Of a DNA stretch of 64,000 nucleotides, positions 9,024 through 23,500 are shown one piece after another. The notes under the pieces are model-generated. The model saw only the letters and a program-made list of their open reading frames with translations. It did no database searches and was not told the origin of the DNA. Made by a program: the position numbers and the translations under genes. The first letter of the stretch is position 1. Each line of letters starts with the position of its first letter. Origin of the DNA: Siphonodentalium dalli (Eukaryota > Mollusca > Scaphopoda > Gadilida > Siphonodentaliidae); NCBI GenBank assembly GCA_032622095.1, contig CP136063.1:274033426-274097425 (forward strand). Direction: 5' to 3'.

Positions 9024-12000
9024 TTAAAACATATCAGGAATAGACTAACAATGAGCGTTCTTTATTTGTAACATACAAGGAGTAAGACTAACAATGAACG
9101 CTCTTTATTTGTAACAAACCAGGAATAGACTATATAACAATCAGCGTTATTTATTTGTAGCATACCAGGAGTAAGACTAACAATGAACGCTCTTTATTGG
9201 TAACATACCAGGAGTAAGACTAACAATGGACGTTCTTTGTTGGTTACATACCAGGGATAAGACTAGCAATGAACGCTCTTTATTTGTAACATACCATGAA
9301 TAAGACTAACAATGGACGTTCTTTGTTGGTTACATACCAGGAATAAGACTAGCAATGAACGCTCTTTATTTGTAACATATCAGGAGTAAGACTAACAATG
9401 AACGCTCTTTATTTGTAACTTACCAAGAGTAAGACTAACAATGGACGTTATTTGTTGTTTACATACCAGGGATAAGACTAGCAATGAACGCTCTTTATTT
9501 GTAACATGCAATGAATAAGACTAACAATTGACGTTCTTTGTTGGTTACATACCAGAAATAAGACTAGCAATGAACGCTCTTTATTTTTAACATACCATGA
9601 ATAAGACTAACAATGGACGTTCTTTGTTGGTTACATACCAGGATTAAGACTAGCAATGAACGCTCTTTATTTGTAACATACAATGAGTAAGACTAACTAT
9701 GAACGCGCTTTATTTGTAACATACCAGGAATAAACCAACAATGGACGTTCTTTGTTGGTTACATACCAGGAATGGATTAACAGTGAACGCTCTTTATTTG
9801 TAACATACCATGAATAAGACTAACAATGGACGTTCTTTGTTGGTTACATACCAGGAGTAAGACTATCAATGAGCGTTCTTTATTTGTAACATACAAGGAA
9901 TAGACTAACAATGAACGCTCTTTATTAGTAACATACCAGGAATAAGACTAACAATGAGCGTTCGCTATTTGTAACATACCAGGAATATGACTAACAATGA
10001 GCGTTCTTTATTTGTAACATACCATGACTAAGACTGACAATGCACGGTATGTATTGTTAACATACAATGAGTAGACTTACAATGAACGCTCTTTATGTGT
10101 AACATACCAGGAATAAGACTAACAATGAACGATCTTTATTTGTAACATACCATGAATATACTAACAAGGAACGCTCTTTATTTCTAACATACCATGACTA
10201 ATACTAACAATGAACGGTCTTATTTTTAACATACAATGAGTAAGACTAACATTGAACGCTCTGTATTTGTAACATACCAGGCATAAGACTAACAATGAAC
10301 GATCTTTATTTGTAACATACCATGAATATACTAACAATGAACGCTTTTTATGTGTATCATACCAGGAATAAGACTAACAATGAACGCTCTTTATTTGTAA
10401 CATACCATGAACAAGAATAACAATGGACGGTCTTTATTTGTAACATACCACGAATAGACTAACAATGAACGCTCTTCAATTGTAACATACCAGGAATAGA
10501 CTAACAATGAACGCTCTTTATTTGTAACATACCAGGAATAGACTAACAATGAACGCTATTTATTTGTAACATACAAAGGGATAGACCAACAATTAACGCT
10601 CTTTATTTGTAATATACGATGAATAGACTAACAATGAACGTTCTTTATTTGTAACATACCATGAATAAACTAACAATGAACGTTCTTTATTTGTAACATA
10701 CCAGGAATAAGACAAACAATGAACGCTCATTATTTGTAACATACCAGGAATAGTCTTACAATGAACGATCTTTATTTGTAACATAACATGAATAGACTAG
10801 CAATGAACGCTCTTTATTAGTAACATACCAGGAATATAATAACAATGAATGCTCTTTATTTGTAACATACCAGGAATAGACTAACAATGAACGCTCTTTA
10901 TTTGGAACATACCATGAATAGACTAAAAATGAACGTTCTTTATTTGTAACATACCAGGAATAGAGTAACAATGAACGCTCTTTATTTGTAACATACCAGG
11001 AATAGACTAACAATGAACGCTCTTTATTTGTAACTTACCAGGAATAGACTAACAATGAACGTTCTTTATTTGTAACATACCAGGAATAGACTAACAATGA
11101 GCGTTCTTTATTTGTAGCATATTAGGAGTAAGACTAACAATGAAAGTTCTTTATTTTTAACATACAATGAGTAAGACTAACAATGAACGCTCTATATTTG
11201 TAACATACCAGGCATAAGACTAACAATGAACGATCTTTATTTGTAACATACCCTGAATATATTAACAATGAACGCTTTTTATGTGTATCATACCAGGAAT
11301 AAGACTAACAATGAACGCTCTTTATTTGTAACATACCATGAATAAGAATAACAATGGACGGTCTTTAGTTGTAACATACCACGAATAGACTAACAATGAA
11401 CGCTCTTTAATTGTAACATACCAGGAATAGACTAACAATGAACGCTCTTTATTTGTAACATACCAGGAATAGACTAACAATGAACGCTCTTTATTTGTAA
11501 CATACCAGGGATAGACTAACAATTTACGCTCTTTATTTGTAATATACCATGAATAGACTAACAATGAACGTTCTTTATTTGTAACAAACCAGGAATAGAC
11601 TAACTATGAGCGTTCTTTATTTGTAACATACCAGGAGTAACACTAGCAACGAACACTCTTTATTTGTAACATACCAGGAGTAAGACTAACAATGAGCGTT
11701 CTTTATATGTAACATAACAGTAATATACTATCGATCAACGCTCTTTATGTGTAACATACCAGGAGTAACTCTAACAATGAGCGTTCTTTATTTTTAACAT
11801 ACCAGGAATAAGATTAACAATGAGCGATCTTTATTTGTAACATACCATGAATTTTCTAACAAGGAACGCTCTTTATTGGTAATATACAATGAGTAGAGTA
11901 ACAATGAACGCTCTTTATGTGTAATAAACCAGGAATAAGACTAACAATGCACGATCATTATTTGTAACATACCATGAATATACTAACAATGAGCGTTCTT

Positions 12001-14084
12001 TATTGGTAACATACCAGGAGTAAGACTAACAATGAACGCTCTTTATTTAAAACATATCAGGAATAGACTAACAATGAGCGTTCTTTATTTGTAACATACA
12101 ATGAGTAAGACTAACAATGAACGCTCTTTATTTGTAACAAACCAGGAATAGACTATATAACAATGAGCGTTATTTATTTGTAACAAACCAGGAATAGACT
12201 AACAATGAACGCTCTTTATTTTTAACATACAATGTGTAAGACTAACAATGAACGCTCTTTATTTGTAACGTACCAGGAATAAGACAAACAATGAACGATC
12301 TTTATTTGTAACATGCCATGAATATACTAACAAGGAACGCTCTTTATTTGTAACATACAATGATCAAGACTAACAATGAACGGTCTTTATTGGTAACAAA
12401 CAATACATAGACTAACAATGAACGCTCTTTATGTGTAACATACCAGGAATAAGACTACCAATGGACGTTCTTTGTTGGTTACATACCAGGAATAGACTAA
12501 CAATAAACGCTCTTTGTTTGTAACATACCAGGAATAGACTAACAATGAACGCTCTTTATTTGTAACATACCAGGAATAAGACTAACAATGAATGATCTTT
12601 ATTGGTAACATACCAGGAATAGACTAACAATGAACGCTCGTTATTGGTTATTTACCAGGAGGTGACTAACAGAGAACGCTCTTTATTTGTAACATACCAT
12701 GAATAAGACTAACAATGGACGTTCTTTGTTGGTTACATACCAGGAATAGACTAACAATGAACGCTCTTTATTTGTAACATACCAGGAATAAGACTAACAA
12801 TGAGCGTTCTTTATTTGTAACATACCAGGAATAGACTAACAATGAACGCTCTTTATTTGTAACATACCAGGAATAGACTAACAATGGGCATTCTATATTG
12901 GTAACATACCAGGAGTAAGACTAGCAATGAACGCTCTTTATTTATAACATACCAGGAATAGACTAACAATGAGCGTTCTTCATTTGTAACATACCAGGAG
13001 TAAGACTAACAATGAACGCTCTTTATTTTTAACATACCAGGAATAGACTATATAGCAATGAGCGTTCTTTATTTGTAACATACTAGGAATAGACTAACAA
13101 TGAACGCTCTTTATTTGTAACATACCAGGAATAGACTAACAATGAACGTTCTTTATTTGTAACATACCTGGAATTAGACTAACAATGGACGTTCTTTATT
13201 TGTAACATACCAGGAATAGACTAACAATGAGCGTTCTTTATTTGTAACATACCAGGAATAAGACTAGCAATGAACGTTCTGTATTTGTAACATACCAGGA
13301 ATAGACTAGCAATGAACGCTCTTTATTTGTAACATACCAGGAATAGACTAACAATGGACGTTCTTTATTTGTAACATACCAGGAATAGACTAACAATGGA
13401 CGTTCTTTATGTGTAACATACCAGGAATAGACTAACAATGAGCGTTCTTTATTTGTAACATACCAGGAATAAGACCAACAATGGACGTTCTTTATTTGTA
13501 ACATATCAGGAATAGACTATCAATGGACACTCTTTATTTGTAACGTACCAGGAATATACTAGCAATGAACGCTCTTTGTTTGTAACATACCATGAATAGA
13601 CTAGCAATGAACGCTTTTTATTTGTTACATACAAGTAATAGACTAAAAATGAGCGTTCGTTATTTGTAACATACCATGAATAAACTAACAATGAACGTTC
13701 TTTATTTGTAACATACCAGGAATAAGACAAACAATGAACGCTCATTATTTGTAACATACCAGGAATAGTCTTACAATGAACGATCTTTATTTGTAACATA
13801 ACATGAATAGACTAGCAATGAACGCTCTTTATTAGTAACATACCAGGAATATAATAACAATGAATGCTCTTTATTTGTAACATACCAGGAATAGACTAAC
13901 AATGAACGCTCTTTATTTGGAACATACCATGAATAGACTAAAAATGAACGTTCTTTATTTGTAACATACCAGGAATAGAGTAACAATGAACGCTCTTTAT
14001 TTGTAACATACCAGGAATAGACTAACAATGAACGCTCTTTATTTGTAACTTACCAGGAATAGACTAACAATGAACGTTCTTTAT
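8556..14084 (+). repeat. 5,529-bp tandem duplication, first copy
   Basis: This is collinear with the adjoining 14,085-19,613 at an offset of exactly 5,529, through U3 and U4. The breakpoint can lie anywhere in a short zone of identity, about 14,056-14,092, inside a gaacgttctttatttgtaac monomer. Beyond it the first copy reads aacaaacc and the second reads aacatacc. Confidence 0.9.
9024..12046 (+). repeat. Higher-order unit U3 (3,023 bp, internally deleted)
   Basis: U3 has the same skip as U2 but keeps a full dimeric block (about 9,215-9,865). Its tail differs from that of U2 by one extra monomer near 10,850, so the offset to U2 changes from 2,981 to 3,023. Specific variants include ctcattatttg near 10,727 and gaacgatcttt near 10,762. 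U5 (offset 5,529) and U9 (offset 20,511) are copies. Confidence 0.87.
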
Positions 14085-14552
14085 TTGTAACAAACCAGGA
14101 ATAGACTAACTATGAGCGTTCTTTATTTGTAACATACCAGGAGTAAGACTAGCAATGAACACTCTTTATTTGTAACATACCAGGAGTAAGACTAACAATG
14201 AGCGTTCTTTATATGTAACATACCAGTAATATACTATCGATCAACGCTCTTTATATGTAACATACCAGGAGTAAGGCTAACAATGAGCGTTCTTTATTTT
14301 TAACATACCAGGAATAAGATTAACAATGAGCGATCTTTATTTGTAACATACCATGAATTTTCTAACAAGGAACGCTCTTTATTGGTAATATACAATGAGT
14401 AGAGTAACAATGAACGCTCTTTATGTGTAATAAACCAGGAATAAGACTAACAATGCACGATCATTATTTGTAACATACCATGAATATACTAACAATGAGC
14501 GTTCTTTATTGGTAACATACCAGGAGTAAGACTAACAATGAACGCTCTTTAT
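12047..14552 (+). repeat. Higher-order unit U4 (2,506 bp, internally deleted)
   Basis: U4 begins like U1 (offset 11,966) up to 13,682. There the 42-mer run breaks off at a taacataccatgaata monomer and jumps into the tail of a U3-type unit, losing the fused pair and the dimeric block. A second jump near 14,056-14,092 removes about 509 bp compared with U6. It therefore contains the two breakpoints that define the 5,529-bp and 3,015-bp duplications. Confidence 0.86.
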
Positions 14553-17500
14553 TTAAAACATATCAGGAATAGACTAACAATGAGCGTTCTTTATTTGTAA
14601 CATACAAGGAGTAAGACTAACAATGAACGCTCTTTATTTGTAACAAACCAGGAATAGACTATATAACAATCAGCGTTATTTATTTGTAGCATACCAGGAG
14701 TAAGACTAACAATGAACGCTCTTTATTGGTAACATACCAGGAGTAAGACTAACAATGGACGTTCTTTGTTGGTTACATACCAGGGATAAGACTAGCAATG
14801 AACGCTCTTTATTTGTAACATACCATGAATAAGACTAACAATGGACGTTCTTTGTTGGTTACATACCAGGAATAAGACTAGCAATGAACGCTCTTTATTT
14901 GTAACATATCAGGAGTAAGACTAACAATGAACGCTCTTTATTTGTAACTTACCAAGAGTAAGACTAACAATGGACGTTATTTGTTGTTTACATACCAGGG
15001 ATAAGACTAGCAATGAACGCTCTTTATTTGTAACATGCAATGAATAAGACTAACAATTGACGTTCTTTGTTGGTTACATACCAGAAATAAGACTAGCAAT
15101 GAACGCTCTTTATTTTTAACATACCATGAATAAGACTAACAATGGACGTTCTTTGTTGGTTACATACCAGGATTAAGACTAGCAATGAACGCTCTTTATT
15201 TGTAACATACAATGAGTAAGACTAACTATGAACGCGCTTTATTTGTAACATACCAGGAATAAACCAACAATGGACGTTCTTTGTTGGTTACATACCAGGA
15301 ATGGATTAACAGTGAACGCTCTTTATTTGTAACATACCATGAATAAGACTAACAATGGACGTTCTTTGTTGGTTACATACCAGGAGTAAGACTATCAATG
15401 AGCGTTCTTTATTTGTAACATACAAGGAATAGACTAACAATGAACGCTCTTTATTAGTAACATACCAGGAATAAGACTAACAATGAGCGTTCGCTATTTG
15501 TAACATACCAGGAATATGACTAACAATGAGCGTTCTTTATTTGTAACATACCATGACTAAGACTGACAATGCACGGTATGTATTGTTAACATACAATGAG
15601 TAGACTTACAATGAACGCTCTTTATGTGTAACATACCAGGAATAAGACTAACAATGAACGATCTTTATTTGTAACATACCATGAATATACTAACAAGGAA
15701 CGCTCTTTATTTCTAACATACCATGACTAATACTAACAATGAACGGTCTTATTTTTAACATACAATGAGTAAGACTAACATTGAACGCTCTGTATTTGTA
15801 ACATACCAGGCATAAGACTAACAATGAACGATCTTTATTTGTAACATACCATGAATATACTAACAATGAACGCTTTTTATGTGTATCATACCAGGAATAA
15901 GACTAACAATGAACGCTCTTTATTTGTAACATACCATGAACAAGAATAACAATGGACGGTCTTTATTTGTAACATACCACGAATAGACTAACAATGAACG
16001 CTCTTCAATTGTAACATACCAGGAATAGACTAACAATGAACGCTCTTTATTTGTAACATACCAGGAATAGACTAACAATGAACGCTATTTATTTGTAACA
16101 TACAAAGGGATAGACCAACAATTAACGCTCTTTATTTGTAATATACGATGAATAGACTAACAATGAACGTTCTTTATTTGTAACATACCATGAATAAACT
16201 AACAATGAACGTTCTTTATTTGTAACATACCAGGAATAAGACAAACAATGAACGCTCATTATTTGTAACATACCAGGAATAGTCTTACAATGAACGATCT
16301 TTATTTGTAACATAACATGAATAGACTAGCAATGAACGCTCTTTATTAGTAACATACCAGGAATATAATAACAATGAATGCTCTTTATTTGTAACATACC
16401 AGGAATAGACTAACAATGAACGCTCTTTATTTGGAACATACCATGAATAGACTAAAAATGAACGTTCTTTATTTGTAACATACCAGGAATAGAGTAACAA
16501 TGAACGCTCTTTATTTGTAACATACCAGGAATAGACTAACAATGAACGCTCTTTATTTGTAACTTACCAGGAATAGACTAACAATGAACGTTCTTTATTT
16601 GTAACATACCAGGAATAGACTAACAATGAGCGTTCTTTATTTGTAGCATATTAGGAGTAAGACTAACAATGAAAGTTCTTTATTTTTAACATACAATGAG
16701 TAAGACTAACAATGAACGCTCTATATTTGTAACATACCAGGCATAAGACTAACAATGAACGATCTTTATTTGTAACATACCCTGAATATATTAACAATGA
16801 ACGCTTTTTATGTGTATCATACCAGGAATAAGACTAACAATGAACGCTCTTTATTTGTAACATACCATGAATAAGAATAACAATGGACGGTCTTTAGTTG
16901 TAACATACCACGAATAGACTAACAATGAACGCTCTTTAATTGTAACATACCAGGAATAGACTAACAATGAACGCTCTTTATTTGTAACATACCAGGAATA
17001 GACTAACAATGAACGCTCTTTATTTGTAACATACCAGGGATAGACTAACAATTTACGCTCTTTATTTGTAATATACCATGAATAGACTAACAATGAACGT
17101 TCTTTATTTGTAACAAACCAGGAATAGACTAACTATGAGCGTTCTTTATTTGTAACATACCAGGAGTAAGACTAGCAACGAACACTCTTTATTTGTAACA
17201 TACCAGGAGTAAGACTAACAATGAGCGTTCTTTATATGTAACATAACAGTAATATACTATCGATCAACGCTCTTTATGTGTAACATACCAGGAGTAACTC
17301 TAACAATGAGCGTTCTTTATTTTTAACATACCAGGAATAAGATTAACAATGAGCGATCTTTATTTGTAACATACCATGAATTTTCTAACAAGGAACGCTC
17401 TTTATTGGTAATATACAATGAGTAGAGTAACAATGAACGCTCTTTATGTGTAATAAACCAGGAATAAGACTAACAATGCACGATCATTATTTGTAACATA

Positions 17501-17575
17501 CCATGAATATACTAACAATGAGCGTTCTTTATTGGTAACATACCAGGAGTAAGACTAACAATGAACGCTCTTTAT
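14553..17575 (+). repeat. Higher-order unit U5 (3,023 bp)
   Basis: U5 is a copy of U3 at an offset of 5,529 with no length change, including the dimeric block at about 14,744-15,394. I saw no difference in the parts compared by eye. It is part of the second copy of the 5,529-bp tandem duplication. Confidence 0.88.
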
Positions 17576-19204
17576 TTAAAACATATCAGGAATAGACTAA
17601 CAATGAGCGTTCTTTATTTGTAACATACAAGGAGTAAGACTAACAATGAACGCTCTTTATTTGTAACAAACCAGGAATAGACTATATAACAATGAGCGTT
17701 ATTTATTTGTAACAAACCAGGAATAGACTAACAATGAACGCTCTTTATTTTTAACATACAATGTGTAAGACTAACAATGAACGCTCTTTATTTGTAACGT
17801 ACCAGGAATAAGACAAACAATGAACGATCTTTATTTGTAACATGCCATGAATATACTAACAAGGAACGCTCTTTATTTGTAACATACAATGATCAAGACT
17901 AACAATGAACGGTCTTTATTGGTAACAAACAATACATAGACTAACAATGAACGCTCTTTATGTGTAACATACCAGGAATAAGACTACCAATGGACGTTCT
18001 TTGTTGGTTACATACCAGGAATAGACTAACAATAAACGCTCTTTGTTTGTAACATACCAGGAATAGACTAACAATGAACGCTCTTTATTTGTAACATACC
18101 AGGAATAAGACTAACAATGAATGATCTTTATTGGTAACATACCAGGAATAGACTAACAATGAACGCTCGTTATTGGTTATTTACCAGGAGGTGACTAACA
18201 GAGAACGCTCTTTATTTGTAACATACCATGAATAAGACTAACAATGGACGTTCTTTGTTGGTTACATACCAGGAATAGACTAACAATGAACGCTCTTTAT
18301 TTGTAACATACCAGGAATAAGACTAACAATGAGCGTTCTTTATTTGTAACATACCAGGAATAGACTAACAATGAACGCTCTTTATTTGTAACATACCAGG
18401 AATAGACTAACAATGGGCATTCTATATTGGTAACATACCAGGAGTAAGACTAGCAATGAACGCTCTTTATTTATAACATACCAGGAATAGACTAACAATG
18501 AGCGTTCTTCATTTGTAACATACCAGGAGTAAGACTAACAATGAACGCTCTTTATTTTTAACATACCAGGAATAGACTATATAGCAATGAGCGTTCTTTA
18601 TTTGTAACATACTAGGAATAGACTAACAATGAACGCTCTTTATTTGTAACATACCAGGAATAGACTAACAATGAACGTTCTTTATTTGTAACATACCTGG
18701 AATTAGACTAACAATGGACGTTCTTTATTTGTAACATACCAGGAATAGACTAACAATGAGCGTTCTTTATTTGTAACATACCAGGAATAAGACTAGCAAT
18801 GAACGTTCTGTATTTGTAACATACCAGGAATAGACTAGCAATGAACGCTCTTTATTTGTAACATACCAGGAATAGACTAACAATGGACGTTCTTTATTTG
18901 TAACATACCAGGAATAGACTAACAATGGACGTTCTTTATGTGTAACATACCAGGAATAGACTAACAATGAGCGTTCTTTATTTGTAACATACCAGGAATA
19001 AGACCAACAATGGACGTTCTTTATTTGTAACATATCAGGAATAGACTATCAATGGACACTCTTTATTTGTAACGTACCAGGAATATACTAGCAATGAACG
19101 CTCTTTGTTTGTAACATACCATGAATAGACTAGCAATGAACGCTTTTTATTTGTTACATACAAGTAATAGACTAAAAATGAGCGTTCGTTATTTGTAACA
19201 TACC
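16190..19204 (+). repeat. 3,015-bp tandem duplication, first copy
   Basis: This is collinear with 19,205-22,219 at an offset of 3,015. The junction lies in a zone of identity around taacataccatgaata (about 19,196-19,211). The same junction occurs at 13,682, so it was duplicated with the 5,529-bp unit. Confidence 0.86.
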
Positions 19205-20590
19205 ATGAATAAACTAACAATGAACGTTCTTTATTTGTAACATACCAGGAATAAGACAAACAATGAACGCTCATTATTTGTAACATACCAGGAATAGTCT
19301 TACAATGAACGATCTTTATTTGTAACATAACATGAATAGACTAGCAATGAACGCTCTTTATTAGTAACATACCAGGAATATAATAACAATGAATGCTCTT
19401 TATTTGTAACATACCAGGAATAGACTAACAATGAACGCTCTTTATTTGGAACATACCATGAATAGACTAAAAATGAACGTTCTTTATTTGTAACATACCA
19501 GGAATAGAGTAACAATGAACGCTCTTTATTTGTAACATACCAGGAATAGACTAACAATGAACGCTCTTTATTTGTAACTTACCAGGAATAGACTAACAAT
19601 GAACGTTCTTTATTTGTAACATACCAGGAATAGACTAACAATGAGCGTTCTTTATTTGTAGCATATTAGGAGTAAGACTAACAATGAAAGTTCTTTATTT
19701 TTAACATACAATGAGTAAGACTAACAATGAACGCTCTATATTTGTAACATACCAGGCATAAGACTAACAATGAACGATCTTTATTTGTAACATACCCTGA
19801 ATATATTAACAATGAACGCTTTTTATGTGTATCATACCAGGAATAAGACTAACAATGAACGCTCTTTATTTGTAACATACCATGAATAAGAATAACAATG
19901 GACGGTCTTTAGTTGTAACATACCACGAATAGACTAACAATGAACGCTCTTTAATTGTAACATACCAGGAATAGACTAACAATGAACGCTCTTTATTTGT
20001 AACATACCAGGAATAGACTAACAATGAACGCTCTTTATTTGTAACATACCAGGGATAGACTAACAATTTACGCTCTTTATTTGTAATATACCATGAATAG
20101 ACTAACAATGAACGTTCTTTATTTGTAACAAACCAGGAATAGACTAACTATGAGCGTTCTTTATTTGTAACATACCAGGAGTAAGACTAGCAACGAACAC
20201 TCTTTATTTGTAACATACCAGGAGTAAGACTAACAATGAGCGTTCTTTATATGTAACATAACAGTAATATACTATCGATCAACGCTCTTTATGTGTAACA
20301 TACCAGGAGTAACTCTAACAATGAGCGTTCTTTATTTTTAACATACCAGGAATAAGATTAACAATGAGCGATCTTTATTTGTAACATACCATGAATTTTC
20401 TAACAAGGAACGCTCTTTATTGGTAATATACAATGAGTAGAGTAACAATGAACGCTCTTTATGTGTAATAAACCAGGAATAAGACTAACAATGCACGATC
20501 ATTATTTGTAACATACCATGAATATACTAACAATGAGCGTTCTTTATTGGTAACATACCAGGAGTAAGACTAACAATGAACGCTCTTTAT
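17576..20590 (+). repeat. Higher-order unit U6 (3,015 bp)
   Basis: U6 matches U4 at an offset of 5,529 as far as 19,621, then keeps the roughly 509 bp of tail that U4 has lost. It has the same jump from the 42-mer run to the U3-type tail, near 19,211, as U4 has at 13,682, and so lacks a dimeric block. Its length is 2,019 bp less than the full unit U10, matching a single deletion between two taacataccatgaata monomers. Confidence 0.87.
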
Positions 20591-23500
20591 TTAAAACATA
20601 TCAGGAATAGACTAACAATGAGCGTTCTTTATTTGTAACATACAAGGAGTAAGACTAACAATGAACGCTCTTTATTTGTAACAAACCAGGAATAGACTAT
20701 ATAACAATGAGCGTTATTTATTTGTAACAAACCAGGAATAGACTAACAATGAACGCTCTTTATTTTTAACATACAATGTGTAAGACTAACAATGAACGCT
20801 CTTTATTTGTAACGTACCAGGAATAAGACAAACAATGAACGATCTTTATTTGTAACATGCCATGAATATACTAACAAGGAACGCTCTTTATTTGTAACAT
20901 ACAATGATCAAGACTAACAATGAACGGTCTTTATTGGTAACAAACAATACATAGACTAACAATGAACGCTCTTTATGTGTAACATACCAGGAATAAGACT
21001 ACCAATGGACGTTCTTTGTTGGTTACATACCAGGAATAGACTAACAATAAACGCTCTTTGTTTGTAACATACCAGGAATAGACTAACAATGAACGCTCTT
21101 TATTTGTAACATACCAGGAATAAGACTAACAATGAATGATCTTTATTGGTAACATACCAGGAATAGACTAACAATGAACGCTCGTTATTGGTTATTTACC
21201 AGGAGGTGACTAACAGAGAACGCTCTTTATTTGTAACATACCATGAATAAGACTAACAATGGACGTTCTTTGTTGGTTACATACCAGGAATAGACTAACA
21301 ATGACCGCTCTTTATTTGTAACATACCAGGAATAAGACTAACAATGAGCGTTCTTTATTTGTAACATACCAGGAATAGACTAACAATGAACGCTCTTTAT
21401 TTGTAACATACCAGGAATAGACTAACAATGGGCATTCTATATTGGTAACATACCAGGAGTAAGACTAGCAATGAACGCTCTTTATTTATAACATACCAGG
21501 AATAGACTAACAATGAGCGTTCTTCATTTGTAACATACCAGGAGTAAGACTAACAATGAACGCTCTTTATTTTTAACATACCAGGAATAGACTATATAGC
21601 AATGAGCGTTCTTTATTTGTAACATACTAGGAATAGACTAACAATGAACGCTCTTTATTTGTAACATACCAGGAATAGACTAACAATGAACGTTCTTTAT
21701 TTGTAACATACCTGGAATTAGACTAACAATGGACGTTCTTTATTTGTAACATACCAGGAATAGACTAACAATGAGCGTTCTTTATTTGTAACATACCAGG
21801 AATAAGACTAGCAATGAACGTTCTGTATTTGTAACATACCAGGAATAGACTAGCAATGAACGCTCTTTATTTGTAACATACCAGGAATAGACTAACAATG
21901 GACGTTCTTTATTTGTAACATACCAGGAATAGACTAACAATGGACGTTCTTTATGTGTAACATACCAGGAATAGACTAACAATGAGCGTTCTTTATTTGT
22001 AACATACCAGGAATAAGACCAACAATGGACGTTCTTTATTTGTAACATATCAGGAATAGACTATCAATGGACACTCTTTATTTGTAACGTACCAGGAATA
22101 TACTAGCAATGAACGCTCTTTGTTTGTAACATACCATGAATAGACTAGCAATGAACGCTTTTTATTTGTTACATACAAGTAATAGACTAAAAATGAGCGT
22201 TCGTTATTTGTAACATACCATGAATAGACTAACAATGAACGCTCTTTATTTGTAACATACCAGGAATAGACTAGCAATGAACGCTCTTTATGTGTAACAT
22301 ACCAGGAATATACTAACAATGATCGTTCTTTATTTGTAACATACCATGAATATACTAGCAATGAGCGTTCTTTATTTGTAACATACCAGGAATAGACTAA
22401 CAATGAACGCTCTTTATTTGTAACATACCAGGAATAGACTAACAATGAGCGTTCTTTATTTGTAACATACCAGGAATAGACTAACAATGAACGCTCTTTA
22501 TTTGTAACATACCAGGAATAGACTAACAATGAGCATTCTGTGTTGGTTACATACCACGAATAAGACGAGCAATGAACGCACTTTATTTGTAACATACCAG
22601 GAATAGATTAGCAATGCACGCTCTTTATTTGTAACATACCAGGAATAGACTAACAATGAACGCTCTGTATTTGTAACATACCAGTAATAGATAAACAATT
22701 AACGCTCTTTATTTGTAACATACCAGGAATAAGACTAACAATGAACGCTCATTATTGGTATGTGAATGATCTTTATTTGTAACATACCATGAATAAGACT
22801 AACAATGGACGTACTTTGTTGGTTACATACCAGGAATAAGACAGGCAATGAATGCTCTTTATTTGTAACATACCATGAATAAGACTAGCAATGGACGTTC
22901 TTTGTTGGTTAAATACCAGGAATAAGACTAGCAATGAACGCTCTTTATTTGTAACATACCAGGAGTAAGACTAACAATGAACGCTCTTTATTTGTAACTT
23001 ACCAAGAGTAAGACTAACGATGGACGTTATTTGTTGTTTACATACCAGGGATAAGACTAGCAATGAACGCTCTTTATTTGTAACATGCAATGAATAAGAC
23101 TAACAATTGACGTTCTTTGTTGGTTACATACCAGAAATAAGACTAGCAATGAACGCTCTTTATTTTTAACATACCATGAATAAGACTAACAATGGACGTT
23201 CTGTGTTGGTTACATACCAGGATTAAGACTAGCAATGAACGCTCTTTATTTGTAACATACAATGAGTAAGACTAACTATGAACGCGCTTTATTTGTAACA
23301 TACCAGGAATAAACCAACAATGGACGTTCTTTGTTGGTTACATACCAGGAATAGATTAACAGTGAACGCTCTTTATTTGTAACATACCATGAATAAGACT
23401 AACAATGGACGTTCTTTGTTGGTTACATACCAGGAGTAAGACTATCAATGAGCGTTCTTTATTTGTAACATACAAGGAATAGACTAACAATGAACGCTCT

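Larger units (their letters stand above)
1..13682 (+). repeat. Large duplication, left copy (partner 20,511-34,193)
   Basis: This 13.7-kb segment is collinear with 20,511-34,193 at an offset of 20,510, rising to 20,511 after one inserted base near 27,374. The copies diverge at 13,683, where aataaac replaces aatagac. Differences seen by eye are positions 795, 1,152, 7,759 and 12,102 and the small indel. The left edge may extend beyond the window. Confidence 0.92.
14085..19613 (+). repeat. 5,529-bp tandem duplication, second copy
   Basis: This spans the end of U4, U5 and most of U6. No indel separates it from the first copy across 5.5 kb, so it is among the youngest events in the left half together with the 20.5-kb duplication. 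Confidence 0.9.
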
